64,000 nucleotides of DNA, from contig DATCKG010000054.1 in the NCBI GenBank assembly GCA_036562385.1, forward strand, positions 30,127 through 94,126, read 5' to 3'. The notes beneath the pieces are model-generated. The model made no database searches. It saw only the letters and a program-made list of their open reading frames with translations, and was not told the origin of the DNA. Below are positions 1 through 8,193 of this stretch, piece by piece. Position numbers and translations under genes: made by a program. This stretch comes from DATCKG01 sp036562385. GTDB lineage: Bacteria > Bacillota > Sulfobacillia > Symbiobacteriales > Symbiobacteriaceae. Positions within the stretch are counted from its first letter, which is position 1, and each line of letters starts with the position of its first letter.

Positions 1-820
1 GCAGCAGCCGGCACCCTTCGCCGATCAGCGCCGGGCCCTCCACCGTCACCCCGGGCTCCGGCGCGCGGCTGCCCCAGACCCCCGGTGCCACTTCCCGCCC
101 CGGCGGTGAGAACCGGAGGCGGCCGGCCAGCAGGTCCAGGTTGGCCTGCAGGTAGGCAGCGGGATCGCCGATGTCGCACCAGTATCCGTCCAGCACCAGC
201 CCGTACAGGGGAGCCTCCATCTGCAGCAGGGACGGGAAAAGCTGCCGGCTGAAGTCGTAGGGCCGCCGGGGCGGGACCCCCACCAGGGCCGCCGGTTCCA
301 GCACGTAAATGCCGGTGTTGGCTGTGTCGCTGAAGATCTCTCCCCACCCGGGCTTCTCCAGGAACCGCCGGATGCGTCCCCGGTTGTCGGTCAGCACCAG
401 GCCGTACGCCAGGGGATTCTCCACGCGGGTCAGACCCAGGGTGGCCAGCGCGCCCGACCGGCGGTGAAAGGCCACCAGCGCCGACAGGTCCACGTCGGTC
501 AGGGTATCCCCGGACAGCACCAGAAACGTCTCGTCCAGATGCTCCCGCAGGGCGGCCACGCTGCCCGCGGTTCCCAGCGGCTCCTCCTCCACCCGGTAAT
601 GCAGGCGCATGCCCCGGTACTCGTCCCCAAGTTGCCGGGGGATCGGCCCGGGCATGTACCCCAGTGTAAGAAAGACCTCCCGGACACCGTGATCGGCCAG
701 GAGGTCCAAGGTATAGGTAATGACCGGCCGGTTGCATACCGGGACCAGAGGCTTCGGGCGGTCACAGGTCAGGGGTCGGAGCCGCAGGCCGTCCCCGCCG
801 GCCATGATCACTGCCTTCAC
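1..820 (-). CDS. Sugar-phosphate nucleotidyltransferase (GDP-mannose pyrophosphorylase-like), partial
   Basis: This gene runs off the left edge; about 273 N-terminal codons are present. The N-terminus KAVIMAGGDGLRLRPLT is the nucleotide-binding signature of the NTP_transferase family, followed by RPKPLVPVCNRP and the sugar-binding LVLSGDTLTDVD and YWCDIGDPAAY motifs. The C-terminal part visible (VTVEGPALIGEG) begins a left-handed beta-helix. These features fit mannose-1-phosphate guanylyltransferase or a related glucose-1-phosphate enzyme that makes NDP-sugars; whether a phosphomannomutase domain follows cannot be seen. The start is a GTG at 820, chosen because it gives the canonical VKAVIMAGG start. 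It lies inside the 3' end of the upstream glycosyltransferase gene, a 59-nt overlap, which suggests translational coupling. Confidence 0.85.
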   Translation of the reverse strand, partial: MKAVIMAGGDGLRLRPLTCDRPKPLVPVCNRPVITYTLDLLADHGVREVFLTLGYMPGPIPRQLGDEYRGMRLHYRVEEEPLGTAGSVAALREHLDETFLVLSGDTLTDVDLSALVAFHRRSGALATLGLTRVENPLAYGLVLTDNRGRIRRFLEKPGWGEIFSDTANTGIYVLEPAALVGVPPRRPYDFSRQLFPSLLQMEAPLYGLVLDGYWCDIGDPAAYLQANLDLLAGRLRFSPPGREVAPGVWGSRAPEPGVTVEGPALIGEGCRLL

Positions 821-2105
821 TGGCGCAGCCCTCCGCACGTAGTTCTCTGCCGATGGTGTACCGGTCCGGGAGGTGGAAAAGCGGTGTGGGACGCGGCAGA
901 AGGCCGGTCCCCTGCCCCCAGTCCGTGTGTGCGCGGGCGGCCCGGACCTCGTCGTACAGCCGGGCCGTCGTGCGGGCGACGGCGGGCCACGTGTAGCGCT
1001 CCGCCACCCGCTGCCGGGCTGCGGCGGCCATCCGCCGGGCTGCCCGCCGGTGGCTCAGGAGCATGCCGATGGCCTCCGCCAGCGCCCGGGGGCGACCTGG
1101 CGGGACCTTCAGGCCCGTTTCCCCGTCGGTGACGATCTCGCCCAGGCCGCCCACGTCACTGACCACCAGCGGCGTCCCGGCGGCCATGGCCTCCAGAGCC
1201 ACGATCCCGAATGGCTCGTAAAGGGACGGAACCACGGCCACATCCGCCATTCGGTACAGGTGCTGAATCACCTCGTCCGGCAGCCATCCGGCAAACAGGA
1301 CCCGGTCAGACACCCCCAGGTCCGCCGCCAGCCGCACCAGTTCCTCGCGGTAGGGCCCCACGCCGCTGATCACCAGCCGTACCCGGTACCGGTCCAGCAG
1401 CAGCGGCAGTGCCCGGATGAGAACCGCAGCGCCCTTTTCCGGAACCAGCCGGCCCACGTGGATCAGCAGGTGCTCGTCCGGCGCCGCGAACCGCTCCCGC
1501 GGCGGGGCGCCTTCCCGGGGTGGATCCCTCAGGTCCACGCCGTTGGGAATGACCGTCACCTTCTCGTCCGCCAGGCCGAAGAGGTCCTGCACCTCCCGCC
1601 GCATGGACTGGGAACAGACCACCACCCGCCAGGCCTCATAGGTCAGCCACCATTCGACATCGTTAATGTATTGCTGGCCCGCGTCGTGTATGCCGCCGTT
1701 GCGGCCATGCTCCGTGGCGTGAATGGTGGCCACCAGGGGCGCCTGGAAGAGGTTCTTCAGCCCTCGGGCGGCAAAGGCGGTCAGCCAGTCGTGGGCATGG
1801 ACGATCACGTCGCTGCCCAGGGTGCGCATCAGGTCCACCCCTGCCTCCAGCAGGGCAAAGTTCAGGTGCGCCACCCACAGCCGGAAGTCCTTGGGGTCCT
1901 GAAAATAAGGATGGACGCGGCGCACCCATACCCCGTCCTGGACGGATTCCGCCGGCAATCCTTCGGCCCCCCGGGTCAGCACGAAGACCCGGTGACCAAG
2001 CCCGACCAGTTCCCGGGACAGCGCATGGACGTGCCGCGCCAGGCCTCCCACCACCTGCGGTGGGTATTCCCAGGTCAGCATGACAACGGTATGCAAGGAG
2101 AACAC
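762..2105 (-). CDS. GT4-family glycosyltransferase, glycogen synthase-like
   Basis: The product is 447 aa with a GT-B fold layout. The N-terminal MLTWEYPPQVVGGLARHV is typical of the GT4 glycogen/starch synthase-like group, and the C-terminal half holds the family EX7E motif in YEPFGIVALEAMAAGTP (about residues 300-316). It probably transfers a sugar from an NDP-sugar to a glucan or surface glycan in the cytoplasm, with the donor possibly made by the overlapping nucleotidyltransferase downstream. The start is a GTG at 2105; an in-frame ATG at 2081 has no visible ribosome binding site. The last 40 or so residues, overlapping the next gene, are low complexity and not family-like. The exact acceptor cannot be told from sequence. 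Confidence 0.82.
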   Translation of the reverse strand: MFSLHTVVMLTWEYPPQVVGGLARHVHALSRELVGLGHRVFVLTRGAEGLPAESVQDGVWVRRVHPYFQDPKDFRLWVAHLNFALLEAGVDLMRTLGSDVIVHAHDWLTAFAARGLKNLFQAPLVATIHATEHGRNGGIHDAGQQYINDVEWWLTYEAWRVVVCSQSMRREVQDLFGLADEKVTVIPNGVDLRDPPREGAPPRERFAAPDEHLLIHVGRLVPEKGAAVLIRALPLLLDRYRVRLVISGVGPYREELVRLAADLGVSDRVLFAGWLPDEVIQHLYRMADVAVVPSLYEPFGIVALEAMAAGTPLVVSDVGGLGEIVTDGETGLKVPPGRPRALAEAIGMLLSHRRAARRMAAAARQRVAERYTWPAVARTTARLYDEVRAARAHTDWGQGTGLLPRPTPLFHLPDRYTIGRELRAEGCASEGSDHGRRGRPAAPTPDL

Positions 2106-2156
2106 CTCACGGACAGCCTCTACGGCTATCCTTCGCCCGCGGTCCTCCTGCTATAC

Positions 2157-2744
2157 CTAGACCTTCTCCCCCCTGGCCCGGCGGCCCTCCAGCCAGCACT
2201 TGCGGCACCGGGCCTCGTACTTGTCTCCGGCGCCCACCATCACATCCTGAGTTTTCGCCTCCAGCGCAAAGGGCTTGGTGGCCGGCTCGCCGCAGACCGA
2301 GCAGACTCCATAAACCGAGGTGATGTGATCGGCAATGGCCAGAAGCTGCGGCATGCATCCGAAGGGCTTCCCCTCCGAGGTCTGGGAGAGGCCGGCGATG
2401 ATCACGTAATGGCCCCGGTTGGCCAGCTCCTGGACCACATCCACCAAGGATGCGTCGTAGAACTGCGCCTCGTCGATGGCAATCACCGAAGGCCGGTGCA
2501 TCTCGGCGTACCAGAGGATCTCCAGCGGATTGTCCGTGTGCATCGCCTCAAAGCGGATGCCGTCGTGGGAAACGATCACCTCGTCCTCCGTGTAGCGGCG
2601 GGCCATCTTGGGCTGAAAGACCGCGGCCGTGCGCTTGGCCAGGATGAACGTGCGTACCCGTCGGATCAGTTCCGTTGTCTTGCCGGCGTACATCGAACCG
2701 GAAGTGATGACGTCAATCCAGCCGTAGTTCAGGTTGCGATGCAA
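2157..2744 (-). CDS. tdk: Thymidine kinase, type II
   Basis: At 195 aa this is a full-length type II thymidine kinase, which phosphorylates thymidine in the salvage pathway. The P-loop SGSMYAGKTTEL lies near residue 15, the Mg/catalytic DEAQFYD motif near 90, and a structural zinc site is formed by CSVC and, about 30 residues later, CRKC. The start is a TTG at 2744 with GGAGGAGG seven to ten bases upstream; the sequence LNYGWIDVITSGSM right after it fits the family N-terminus. It is preceded by the amidase gene with a 66-nt gap and probably co-transcribed. A thymidylate synthase-like gene (48661-50148) elsewhere in the window gives the de novo route. Confidence 0.95.
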   Translation of the reverse strand: MHRNLNYGWIDVITSGSMYAGKTTELIRRVRTFILAKRTAAVFQPKMARRYTEDEVIVSHDGIRFEAMHTDNPLEILWYAEMHRPSVIAIDEAQFYDASLVDVVQELANRGHYVIIAGLSQTSEGKPFGCMPQLLAIADHITSVYGVCSVCGEPATKPFALEAKTQDVMVGAGDKYEARCRKCWLEGRRARGEKV

Positions 2745-2810
2745 GAGCAGTCCTCCTCCTGCGAAGTCCGCGAAGAAGGGTTCGTGGCACCGGGGCGGTT
2801 CTCCTCTCCT

Positions 2811-3536
2811 TTAGCGGCCAAGCTCCCCTTCGGACCGGGCCGGGGGTACCTGCCGGCGGAAGAAGTCCGCCAGACCCAGGACCATCGCCTCCGCCAGGGT
2901 CCGCTGGTACTTCGGCTGCTGCAGCCGCCTGACCTCTTCCGGATGGCTCAGAAAGCCCACCTCGACAAGCGCGCTGGGCACCCTGGCCGTACGCAGGAGA
3001 TAAAAGTTGGCCGGCAGGACTTCGCGCGTGGTGGGGGTAAGCCGGCGCATCTGGGCCTGGATCGCCTCGGCCAGTTCCTTGCCGATTTCGTCGCCCCGCT
3101 GGTGGAAGGTCTGGGCGCCCCAGCAGTGGCACGTGTCCTTGTTGGCGTGGATGCTGACCAGCGCGTCCGCGTTGTACCGCTCTGCCAGTTCCGCCCGCCG
3201 GGCCAGGTCCCGCCGGATCACCGGATCCAGGTGCATGTCGGTCTCCCGGGTCAGGATCACCGTGGCGCCTCGCTCCTGCAGCATCTCTTTCAGCACCAGT
3301 GCGATGGACAGGACCAACCCCTTTTCCTCCGTCCCGGCCACCACCGCGCCCGGATCATGTCCCCCGTGGCCGGGGTCCACCACAATCACTCGCCCTTCCA
3401 GCCACCTGGCCGCTTCCGCCAACTGCATCTGACGGAGGGCGGCCTGTGCCCGGTAGTAGCCCAGGGTGCCGGAGAGCAGCGTGGCCACCAGCAGCAGTCC
3501 CCAGGCGGCAGCCCGCAGCCAACCTCGCTCCCGCAC
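2811..3536 (-). CDS. cwlD: N-acetylmuramoyl-L-alanine amidase, CwlD-like (Amidase_3)
   Basis: This 241-aa protein has an N-terminal hydrophobic anchor (WGLLLVATLLSGTLGYY, residues 12-28) and one Amidase_3 domain. Zn ligands and the catalytic Glu are recognisable: VVDPGHGGHDPG (His), EEKGL (Glu), SIHANKD (His) and the late EVGFLSHPEE. The family cleaves the bond between muramic acid and the peptide stem; CwlD members act on spore cortex, making muramic-delta-lactam. That role would fit a sporulating host but the assignment to CwlD rather than another amidase is inference. The GTG start at 3536 has GGAGGGAG upstream. It follows the rpsI terminator, so it should be a separate unit together with tdk. 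Confidence 0.85.
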   Translation of the reverse strand: MRERGWLRAAAWGLLLVATLLSGTLGYYRAQAALRQMQLAEAARWLEGRVIVVDPGHGGHDPGAVVAGTEEKGLVLSIALVLKEMLQERGATVILTRETDMHLDPVIRRDLARRAELAERYNADALVSIHANKDTCHCWGAQTFHQRGDEIGKELAEAIQAQMRRLTPTTREVLPANFYLLRTARVPSALVEVGFLSHPEEVRRLQQPKYQRTLAEAMVLGLADFFRRQVPPARSEGELGR

Positions 3537-3638
3537 TGGCTCTCCCTCCCTCCGGAGAGGTTATGCCAGCCGTCGGACAGGCTAGAACCCGTCCCGCAGC
3601 CCCTTCCCTGTTCCACGCGTCCAGGTCGGCAAAGCAAT

Positions 3639-3664
3639 AGCCCGTGGCAGCTCTGCCACGGGCT
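3639..3664 (-). terminator. Intrinsic terminator after rpsI
   Basis: AGCCCGTGGCAG and CTGCCACGGGCT form a perfect 12-bp stem with a two-base centre, followed on the transcript by ATTGCTTT. It lies 15 nt after the rpsI stop and ends the rplM-rpsI unit. Confidence 0.8.
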
Positions 3665-3678
3665 GGTTGGCCTCCAGG

Positions 3679-4077
3679 TTAACGCTTGGAGAACTGCGGG
3701 GCCTTGCGGGCCTTCTTCAGGCCGTACTTGCGGCGCTCCTTCATGCGCGGATCGCGGGTCAGGAAGCCCGCCTGCTTCAGCACAGGCCGGAAGCCGGCGT
3801 CCACTTTGAGCAGGGCCCGGGCGATGCCGTGCCGGCACGCGCCGGCCTGCCCGGAAATGCCGCCGCCCCGTACGTTGATGAACACATCATACTTGCCTGC
3901 TGTCCCCGTCAGGGCCAGCGGGCTCTCCACCATCATCTGCAGCGTCTTGATGGTGAAATACTCCTCCATGGCGCGGCCGTTAACCGTGATGTTCCCCGAG
4001 CCGGGAATCAGACGGACCCGGGCCACCGCATTCTTCCGGCGGCCGGTCCCCCAATACTGAGTGAGCGCAGTGGTCAT
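3679..4077 (-). CDS. rpsI: 30S ribosomal protein S9
   Basis: S9 is a 132-aa protein of the small subunit head whose C-terminal tail reaches the P-site tRNA. The family core YWGTGRRKNAVARV is near the N-terminus, GISGQAGACRHGIARAL lies mid-protein, and the tail ends in KAPQFSKR, the expected conserved Lys-Arg terminus. The start at 4077 (ATG, MTTALTQYWG) is chosen because AAAGGAGG sits seven bases upstream; an in-frame start 18 codons earlier lies in the gap to rplM and is not conserved. It is the second gene of the rplM-rpsI pair and is followed by a strong terminator. Confidence 0.97.
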   Translation of the reverse strand: MTTALTQYWGTGRRKNAVARVRLIPGSGNITVNGRAMEEYFTIKTLQMMVESPLALTGTAGKYDVFINVRGGGISGQAGACRHGIARALLKVDAGFRPVLKQAGFLTRDPRMKERRKYGLKKARKAPQFSKR

Positions 4078-4096
4078 GGGCGATGCCTCCTTTGCC

Positions 4097-4528
4097 TCAG
4101 ATCTCCAGCTTCTTCGGCTGCTGGGCCGCATGCGGGTGCTCCGGACCGGCGTACACCTTCAGCTTGCGGAACATCTTGCGGCCGAGCCGGTTGTGAGGCA
4201 GCATGCCCTTGACGGCCAGCTCAACGGCTCGGGTGGGACGCGTCCTCAGCAGGTCCTTGGCAGCGATCTCTTTCAGGCCACCGGGATAGCCCGAATGGCG
4301 CCGGTAGATCTTCTGCGTCATCTTCTTGCCGGTGAGGCGGACCTTCTCCGCGTTGATTACAATGACGAAATCCCCGCAGTCCACGTGGGGAGTAAAGGTG
4401 GGCTTGTGCTTACCCCGCAAAATGGCGGCCACTTGGGAGGCCAGGCGTCCCAGTGTCTTCCCCTCGGCGTCAACCACGTACCAAGTCCGCTCAACTTCAT
4501 GCGGTTTGGCCATGTATGTAGCGCTCAC
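4097..4528 (-). CDS. rplM: 50S ribosomal protein L13
   Basis: L13 is an early-assembly protein of the large subunit. The translation from the GTG at 4528 is 143 aa, the usual length, with the family blocks WYVVDAEGKTLGRLAS, VDCGDFVIVINA and GMLPHNRLGRKMFRKL. AGGAGG is placed seven bases before the GTG; a longer reading from 4675 would start upstream of the predicted transcription start and is rejected. Transcription comes from the promoter at 4674-4702 and passes a 139-nt leader. rpsI follows after 19 nt. Confidence 0.97.
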   Translation of the reverse strand: MSATYMAKPHEVERTWYVVDAEGKTLGRLASQVAAILRGKHKPTFTPHVDCGDFVIVINAEKVRLTGKKMTQKIYRRHSGYPGGLKEIAAKDLLRTRPTRAVELAVKGMLPHNRLGRKMFRKLKVYAGPEHPHAAQQPKKLEI

Positions 4529-4667
4529 TGGTTTCCCTCCTAAGGAAATGAAGGCAGGCGACGGAAGGTCATCTATGATAACGGCGACGCCCGGCGTACA
4601 TGCCCGAACCGGGGAAGAGCATGAGATCCGGGTCGGCGCCTGGTGAAAACAACCTGTAAGGTCAACG
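4529..4667 (-). promoter_or_regulatory. rplM 5' leader (candidate L13 leader)
   Basis: Between the predicted transcription start and the L13 start codon lies a 139-nt untranslated leader. Many Firmicutes carry an autoregulatory L13 leader at this place, so this is a candidate. I did not resolve a secure fold by eye; the assignment rests on position. Confidence 0.4.
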
Positions 4668-4673
4668 TGAAGC

Positions 4674-4702
4674 ATTGTACATGGTCATGGAAGCACTGTC
4701 AA
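4674..4702 (-). promoter_or_regulatory. Promoter of rplM-rpsI
   Basis: TTGACA (4697-4702) and TACAAT (4674-4679) are separated by 17 bases, an almost perfect housekeeping-sigma promoter. The -35 box lies just beyond the truA stop codon, so rplM-rpsI does not depend on the upstream array. Confidence 0.88.
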
Positions 4703-5509
4703 GCTGTGCGTCCCCTGACACGAGCCCGCCTCAGGCGGTGTGTTCCGGAAAGGCCGGACCGGTCCATCCCCGTACCCCACCTCTTCCAGGCACAGTCCCC
4801 GGGCTGGCAGCGTCCGGCCGGCCAGATCCCGGTTGCCCGTCGCCAGCGCCTCGCGAACCTGGTCCAGGGACCGCAGGCCGCTGCCCACCTCCACCAGCGT
4901 ACCGGCGATGATGCGGACCATGTTGTACAGGAAGCCGTCGGCGGTCACATCCACCAGGATCAGCGGCTCCTGTACCGTCACCTTGAGGTCGAAGATGGTC
5001 CGTACCGAGGTCTTGGCCGATCCGCCGGTGCTGCGGAAGGCGGCAAAGTCATGCCGGCCGACGAGCAGCGCCGCCGCCTCGGCCATGCGCTCCACGTCCA
5101 CCGGGTAGCGCCAGTGGTAGGCGTACAGCCGGTACAGCGGCAGCGGAAACGGCCCGCACTGGATGGTGTACCGGTACCGCTTCCAGCGGGCCCAGAAGCG
5201 GGCGTGAAACCCCTCCGGCACCTCCTCGGCAGCCACCACGGCGATGTCGGGAGGCAAATGGCTGTTCAGCGCATACGGCCAGCGGTCCGTGGGGATCCGG
5301 CTGTCAGTGCGGAAGTGCACCACCTGACCCCGGGCGTGAACACCGGCATCGGTCCGGCCGGCAGCTCCGCCGATCCGCAGATCCGGGTTCCCCGTCACCT
5401 TCCGGAGCGCCTCTTCCAGCTTCTCCTGAATCGTCACGCCGTTGGGCTGGCGCTGAAAGCCGGCGTAATGGGTTCCGTCATACTGCAGGGTCAGCTTGAT
5501 CGTGCGCAT
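4685..5509 (-). CDS. truA: tRNA pseudouridine(38-40) synthase
   Basis: TruA isomerises uridines 38-40 in the anticodon arm of many tRNAs. The 274-aa product has the catalytic-Asp motif GRTDAGVHARGQ near residue 50 and the start LTLQYDGTHYAGFQRQ that is standard for the family. The last 20 or so residues (after GDGPVRPFRN) are a short non-conserved extension. It is the last gene of the long array, 25 nt after ecfT, an arrangement (rplQ-ecfA-ecfA-ecfT-truA) found in many Firmicutes. Confidence 0.96.
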   Translation of the reverse strand: MRTIKLTLQYDGTHYAGFQRQPNGVTIQEKLEEALRKVTGNPDLRIGGAAGRTDAGVHARGQVVHFRTDSRIPTDRWPYALNSHLPPDIAVVAAEEVPEGFHARFWARWKRYRYTIQCGPFPLPLYRLYAYHWRYPVDVERMAEAAALLVGRHDFAAFRSTGGSAKTSVRTIFDLKVTVQEPLILVDVTADGFLYNMVRIIAGTLVEVGSGLRSLDQVREALATGNRDLAGRTLPARGLCLEEVGYGDGPVRPFRNTPPEAGSCQGTHSLTVLP

Positions 5510-5534
5510 CCCATCATCCTTCCCCTGCCGCCTG

Positions 5535-6344
5535 TCACCCCAGGCCGGTGACCCGCAGGCCGATCACCGCCGCCACCACCAGCGCCAGCAGGGCCAGGGT
5601 GATGTAATCGGCGGTCTGCATCCGCAGCTCCCGCAGCTTGGTCCGGCCCTTGCCGCCCCGGTATCCCCGGGCCTCCATGGCGGTGGCCAGTTCGTCCGCC
5701 CGGCGGAACGAGGCCACAAACAGGGGGACCATCACCGGGATCAGGCCCCGGGCCCGGTTCAGCAGGTTGCCCGAGTGAAAGTCGGCGCCCCGGGCGGCCT
5801 GGGCCCGCATGATGCGGTCTGCCTCCTCGGTGAGGGTCGGGATAAACCGCAGGGCGATGGTCATCATCAGCGCCAGTTCATGGGCCGGAACCCCCAGTGG
5901 TGTGAGGGGACGGAGGAGCTGTTCCAGCCCGTCGGTGAGCAAAATGGGCGACGTGGTGAGGGTCAGCAGCGAAGCCACCATCACCAGCAGCACCAACCGC
6001 ACCGCCGCCACCGCCGACAGCCTCAGTCCTTCCCGGGTCACGGCCCAGCTGCCGATGGAAAATACCGGCTCACCGGGGGTGAGAAAGGCATTAAACAGGG
6101 TTGTGATGACGATCAGAAGCAGAATGGGCCTCAGGCCCCTCAGGATGAAGCGCAAGGGCACCTGAGACAGCAGCACCGAAGCCACGCACGCGGCGGCCAG
6201 CACCGCATAACCCGGCCAGCCCTTGGGCAGGAAGATCGCAATACTGAAGATCAGGATGGCGATGATCTTGGTCCGGGGGTCCAGCCGGTGCACCACCGAG
6301 TCCCCCGGGTAATACTGGCCGATGGTCAGGGCCTGGAGGTTCAC
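5535..6344 (-). CDS. ecfT: ECF transporter transmembrane protein EcfT
   Basis: EcfT is the membrane scaffold of energy-coupling factor vitamin transporters; it links the two ATPases to interchangeable substrate-binding S components. The 269-aa product has several hydrophobic segments and two ARG signature helices late in the chain, AQAARGADF and AMEARGYRGG, which dock on the ATPases. The N-terminus SVVHRLDPRTK is typical. Its ATG overlaps the ecfA2 stop by four bases (ATGA). No S component gene is in the window, as expected for a shared group II module. Confidence 0.95.
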   Translation of the reverse strand: MNLQALTIGQYYPGDSVVHRLDPRTKIIAILIFSIAIFLPKGWPGYAVLAAACVASVLLSQVPLRFILRGLRPILLLIVITTLFNAFLTPGEPVFSIGSWAVTREGLRLSAVAAVRLVLLVMVASLLTLTTSPILLTDGLEQLLRPLTPLGVPAHELALMMTIALRFIPTLTEEADRIMRAQAARGADFHSGNLLNRARGLIPVMVPLFVASFRRADELATAMEARGYRGGKGRTKLRELRMQTADYITLALLALVVAAVIGLRVTGLG

Positions 6345-7201
6345 TTCCGGGTACCTCCCTTCCCGAGGGCTGCCAGGATGGCATCCACCGCCTGGTCCAG
6401 GGTCACGATCCCCTCGTCCAGCGGCCAGCCGCAGCGGCGCAGCCGGTCTGCCAGTTCCGCGGCCGCGGGCACCCCGAGCCCGATGGACTCCAGCTCCGCC
6501 TTCCGCCGGAACAGTTCCGAGGGCGAACCCTGCATGTAGACCTTCCCCCGGTGCATCACCACCACGTGGTCAGCCAGGGAGGCCACGTCATCCATGCTGT
6601 GGGAGACCAGGATCACCGTCATGCCGAGACCGGGGAAGGTCCGGATCAGCGAGAGAAGCTCCTCCCGTCCCCGGGGATCCAGACCCGCAGTAGGCTCGTC
6701 CAGAATGAGCACCCGTGGCTCCATGGCGAGCACCCCCGCCAGGGCCACCCGCCGGGCCTGCCCCCCGGACAGGCCAAAGGGGGAGCGGTCCTTCAGGGAC
6801 GGATCCAGCCCCACCAGTTCCATGGCCCGCATCACCCGCCGGTCCACCTCCCGCGGGTCCAGGCGCAGGTTGCGGGGGCCGAAGGCGATGTCCTCGTAAA
6901 TGGTCTCCCCGAAGAGCTGGTGCTCCGGATACTGAAAAACCAGCCCCACCTTCTGCCGGATTTGCTTCAGGTCAACTCCCCGCTGCGCGATGTTGACCCC
7001 GTCAACCAACACCTCGCCGCTGGTGGGCTTCAGCAGGCCATTCATGTGCTGCACCAGGGTGGACTTGCCGGATCCGGTGGGCCCGATGATCCCCCAGAAC
7101 TGGCCATCCGGGATCTCCAGGCTCACATCGTCCAGGGCCCGCCACTCAAAGGGCGTACCGGGCTGATAGACATAGCTTACGTGGCTGAGCGTAATTGGCA
7201 T
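6341..7201 (-). CDS. ecfA2: ECF transporter ATPase EcfA2
   Basis: This 286-aa ABC ATPase is the second of the EcfA pair. It has Walker A GPTGSGKSTL (about 39-48), Q-loop FQYPEHQLF, signature LSGGQARRVALAG and Walker B VLILDEPTAGLD. It begins MPITLSHVSYVYQPGTPFEWRALDDV, with the spaced GTPFE insertion usual for EcfA2. It overlaps ecfA1 by 25 nt and ecfT by 4 nt, so translation of the three is probably coupled to keep the complex in balance. Confidence 0.93.
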   Translation of the reverse strand: MPITLSHVSYVYQPGTPFEWRALDDVSLEIPDGQFWGIIGPTGSGKSTLVQHMNGLLKPTSGEVLVDGVNIAQRGVDLKQIRQKVGLVFQYPEHQLFGETIYEDIAFGPRNLRLDPREVDRRVMRAMELVGLDPSLKDRSPFGLSGGQARRVALAGVLAMEPRVLILDEPTAGLDPRGREELLSLIRTFPGLGMTVILVSHSMDDVASLADHVVVMHRGKVYMQGSPSELFRRKAELESIGLGVPAAAELADRLRRCGWPLDEGIVTLDQAVDAILAALGKGGTRK

Positions 7202-8034
7202 AGCGCCTCCACCAACTCATCCAAGGTCAGAATCCCCTTCGGCAGCGGAACGCCCGCGGCCCGGAGCCGGTCTGCCACGGCCACCGCGGGAGGCACATCG
7301 AGCCGGAGGGCCCGCAGTTTCTCAGCCTGCTGGAACACCTCCCGGGGCGGCCCCTCCATCTGGACGCGGCCGTTGGCCATCACCACCACCCGGTCCGCCA
7401 GCGCAGCCTCCTCCATGAAGTGGGTGATCCAGACCACCGCCATTCCCATCTCCCGGTTGAGGCGGCGGACCACCTCCACCACTTCGGCCCGGCCGGCGGG
7501 ATCCAGCATGGCGGTAGGCTCATCCAGCACCAGGCACGCCGGGCGCATTGCCAGGGCGCCGGCGATGGCCACCCGCTGCTTCTGCCCGCCGCTCAGCAGG
7601 TGCGGCTCCCGGTGGCGCATGGCGGTCATGCCCACCGCGGCCAGCGCCTCTTCCACCCGCCGGCGGATCTCCTCCGGCGGCTGCCCCTGATTCTCCGGGC
7701 CGAAGGCCACGTCGTCCTCCACCAGCGCAGCCACGATCTGATTGTCCGGGTTCTGAAAAACCATGCCCACCCGGTCCCGAATCTTCCACAGGTTTCGCTC
7801 GTCCCGGGTGTCCATGCCGTCCACCAGCACCCGCCCCTCCCGAGGCAGAAGGAGGGCGTTGATGTGCCGGGCCAGGGTGGACTTGCCAGAGCCGTTCATC
7901 CCCAAGACGGCCACAAACTCTCCCCGGCGGACCTGAAGGTTGACGTGGTCCAGCGCCAGCGGCGCCTCCTGGCCGGGCGCCCCCGCCGTGTAGGAGAAGG
8001 AGAGTTCCTCTGCTGCGATAAAGACATCCTCCAT
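7177..8034 (-). CDS. ecfA1: ECF transporter ATPase EcfA1
   Basis: This ABC ATPase (285 aa from the ATG at 8034) pairs with EcfA2 to power uptake of vitamins through EcfT. It has Walker A GMNGSGKSTLARH, Q-loop FQNPDNQIV, signature LSGGQKQRVAIAG and Walker B LVLDEPTAMLD. A longer reading to 8091 adds 19 non-conserved residues without a ribosome binding site; GGGAGG lies about 13 bases before the 8034 ATG. It begins 102 nt after the hairpin that follows rplQ, so it is either read through from the ribosomal array or has a promoter not seen here. Confidence 0.92.
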   Translation of the reverse strand: MEDVFIAAEELSFSYTAGAPGQEAPLALDHVNLQVRRGEFVAVLGMNGSGKSTLARHINALLLPREGRVLVDGMDTRDERNLWKIRDRVGMVFQNPDNQIVAALVEDDVAFGPENQGQPPEEIRRRVEEALAAVGMTAMRHREPHLLSGGQKQRVAIAGALAMRPACLVLDEPTAMLDPAGRAEVVEVVRRLNREMGMAVVWITHFMEEAALADRVVVMANGRVQMEGPPREVFQQAEKLRALRLDVPPAVAVADRLRAAGVPLPKGILTLDELVEALCQLRSAT

Positions 8035-8135
8035 ATGCGTGGCCACGCCTCCCGGCTCCGTGATCGTACCGAACAGCAACGAGACCTGCACGGGGGCTCG
8101 GGGGCGGCGGAAGCCGTCCCGGGCAAACCCACAGC

Positions 8136-8176
8136 AAAGGGACGGAGAACCCGGAGGCCGGAGTTCACCGTCCCTT
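8136..8176 (-). terminator. Hairpin after rplQ (intrinsic terminator, possibly partial)
   Basis: On the transcript AAGGGACGGTGAAC pairs with GTTCTCCGTCCCTT with one mismatch, followed by TTTGCTGTGGGTTT. It lies 18 nt after the rplQ stop and may lower expression of the ecf genes relative to the ribosomal genes. Confidence 0.65.
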
Positions 8177-8193
8177 CCTCAGCCGGGCTGGCC

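Noticed and set aside
873..3809. A 978-codon open frame on the plus strand across the glycosyltransferase, tdk and amidase genes
   Set aside because: It is antisense to three well-recognised genes, has proline/histidine/arginine-rich sequence typical of antisense frames in GC-rich DNA, and has no ribosome binding site.
8034..8091. Longer EcfA1 N-terminus
   Set aside because: The extra residues are not conserved and have no ribosome binding site; the ATG at 8034 gives the usual start.
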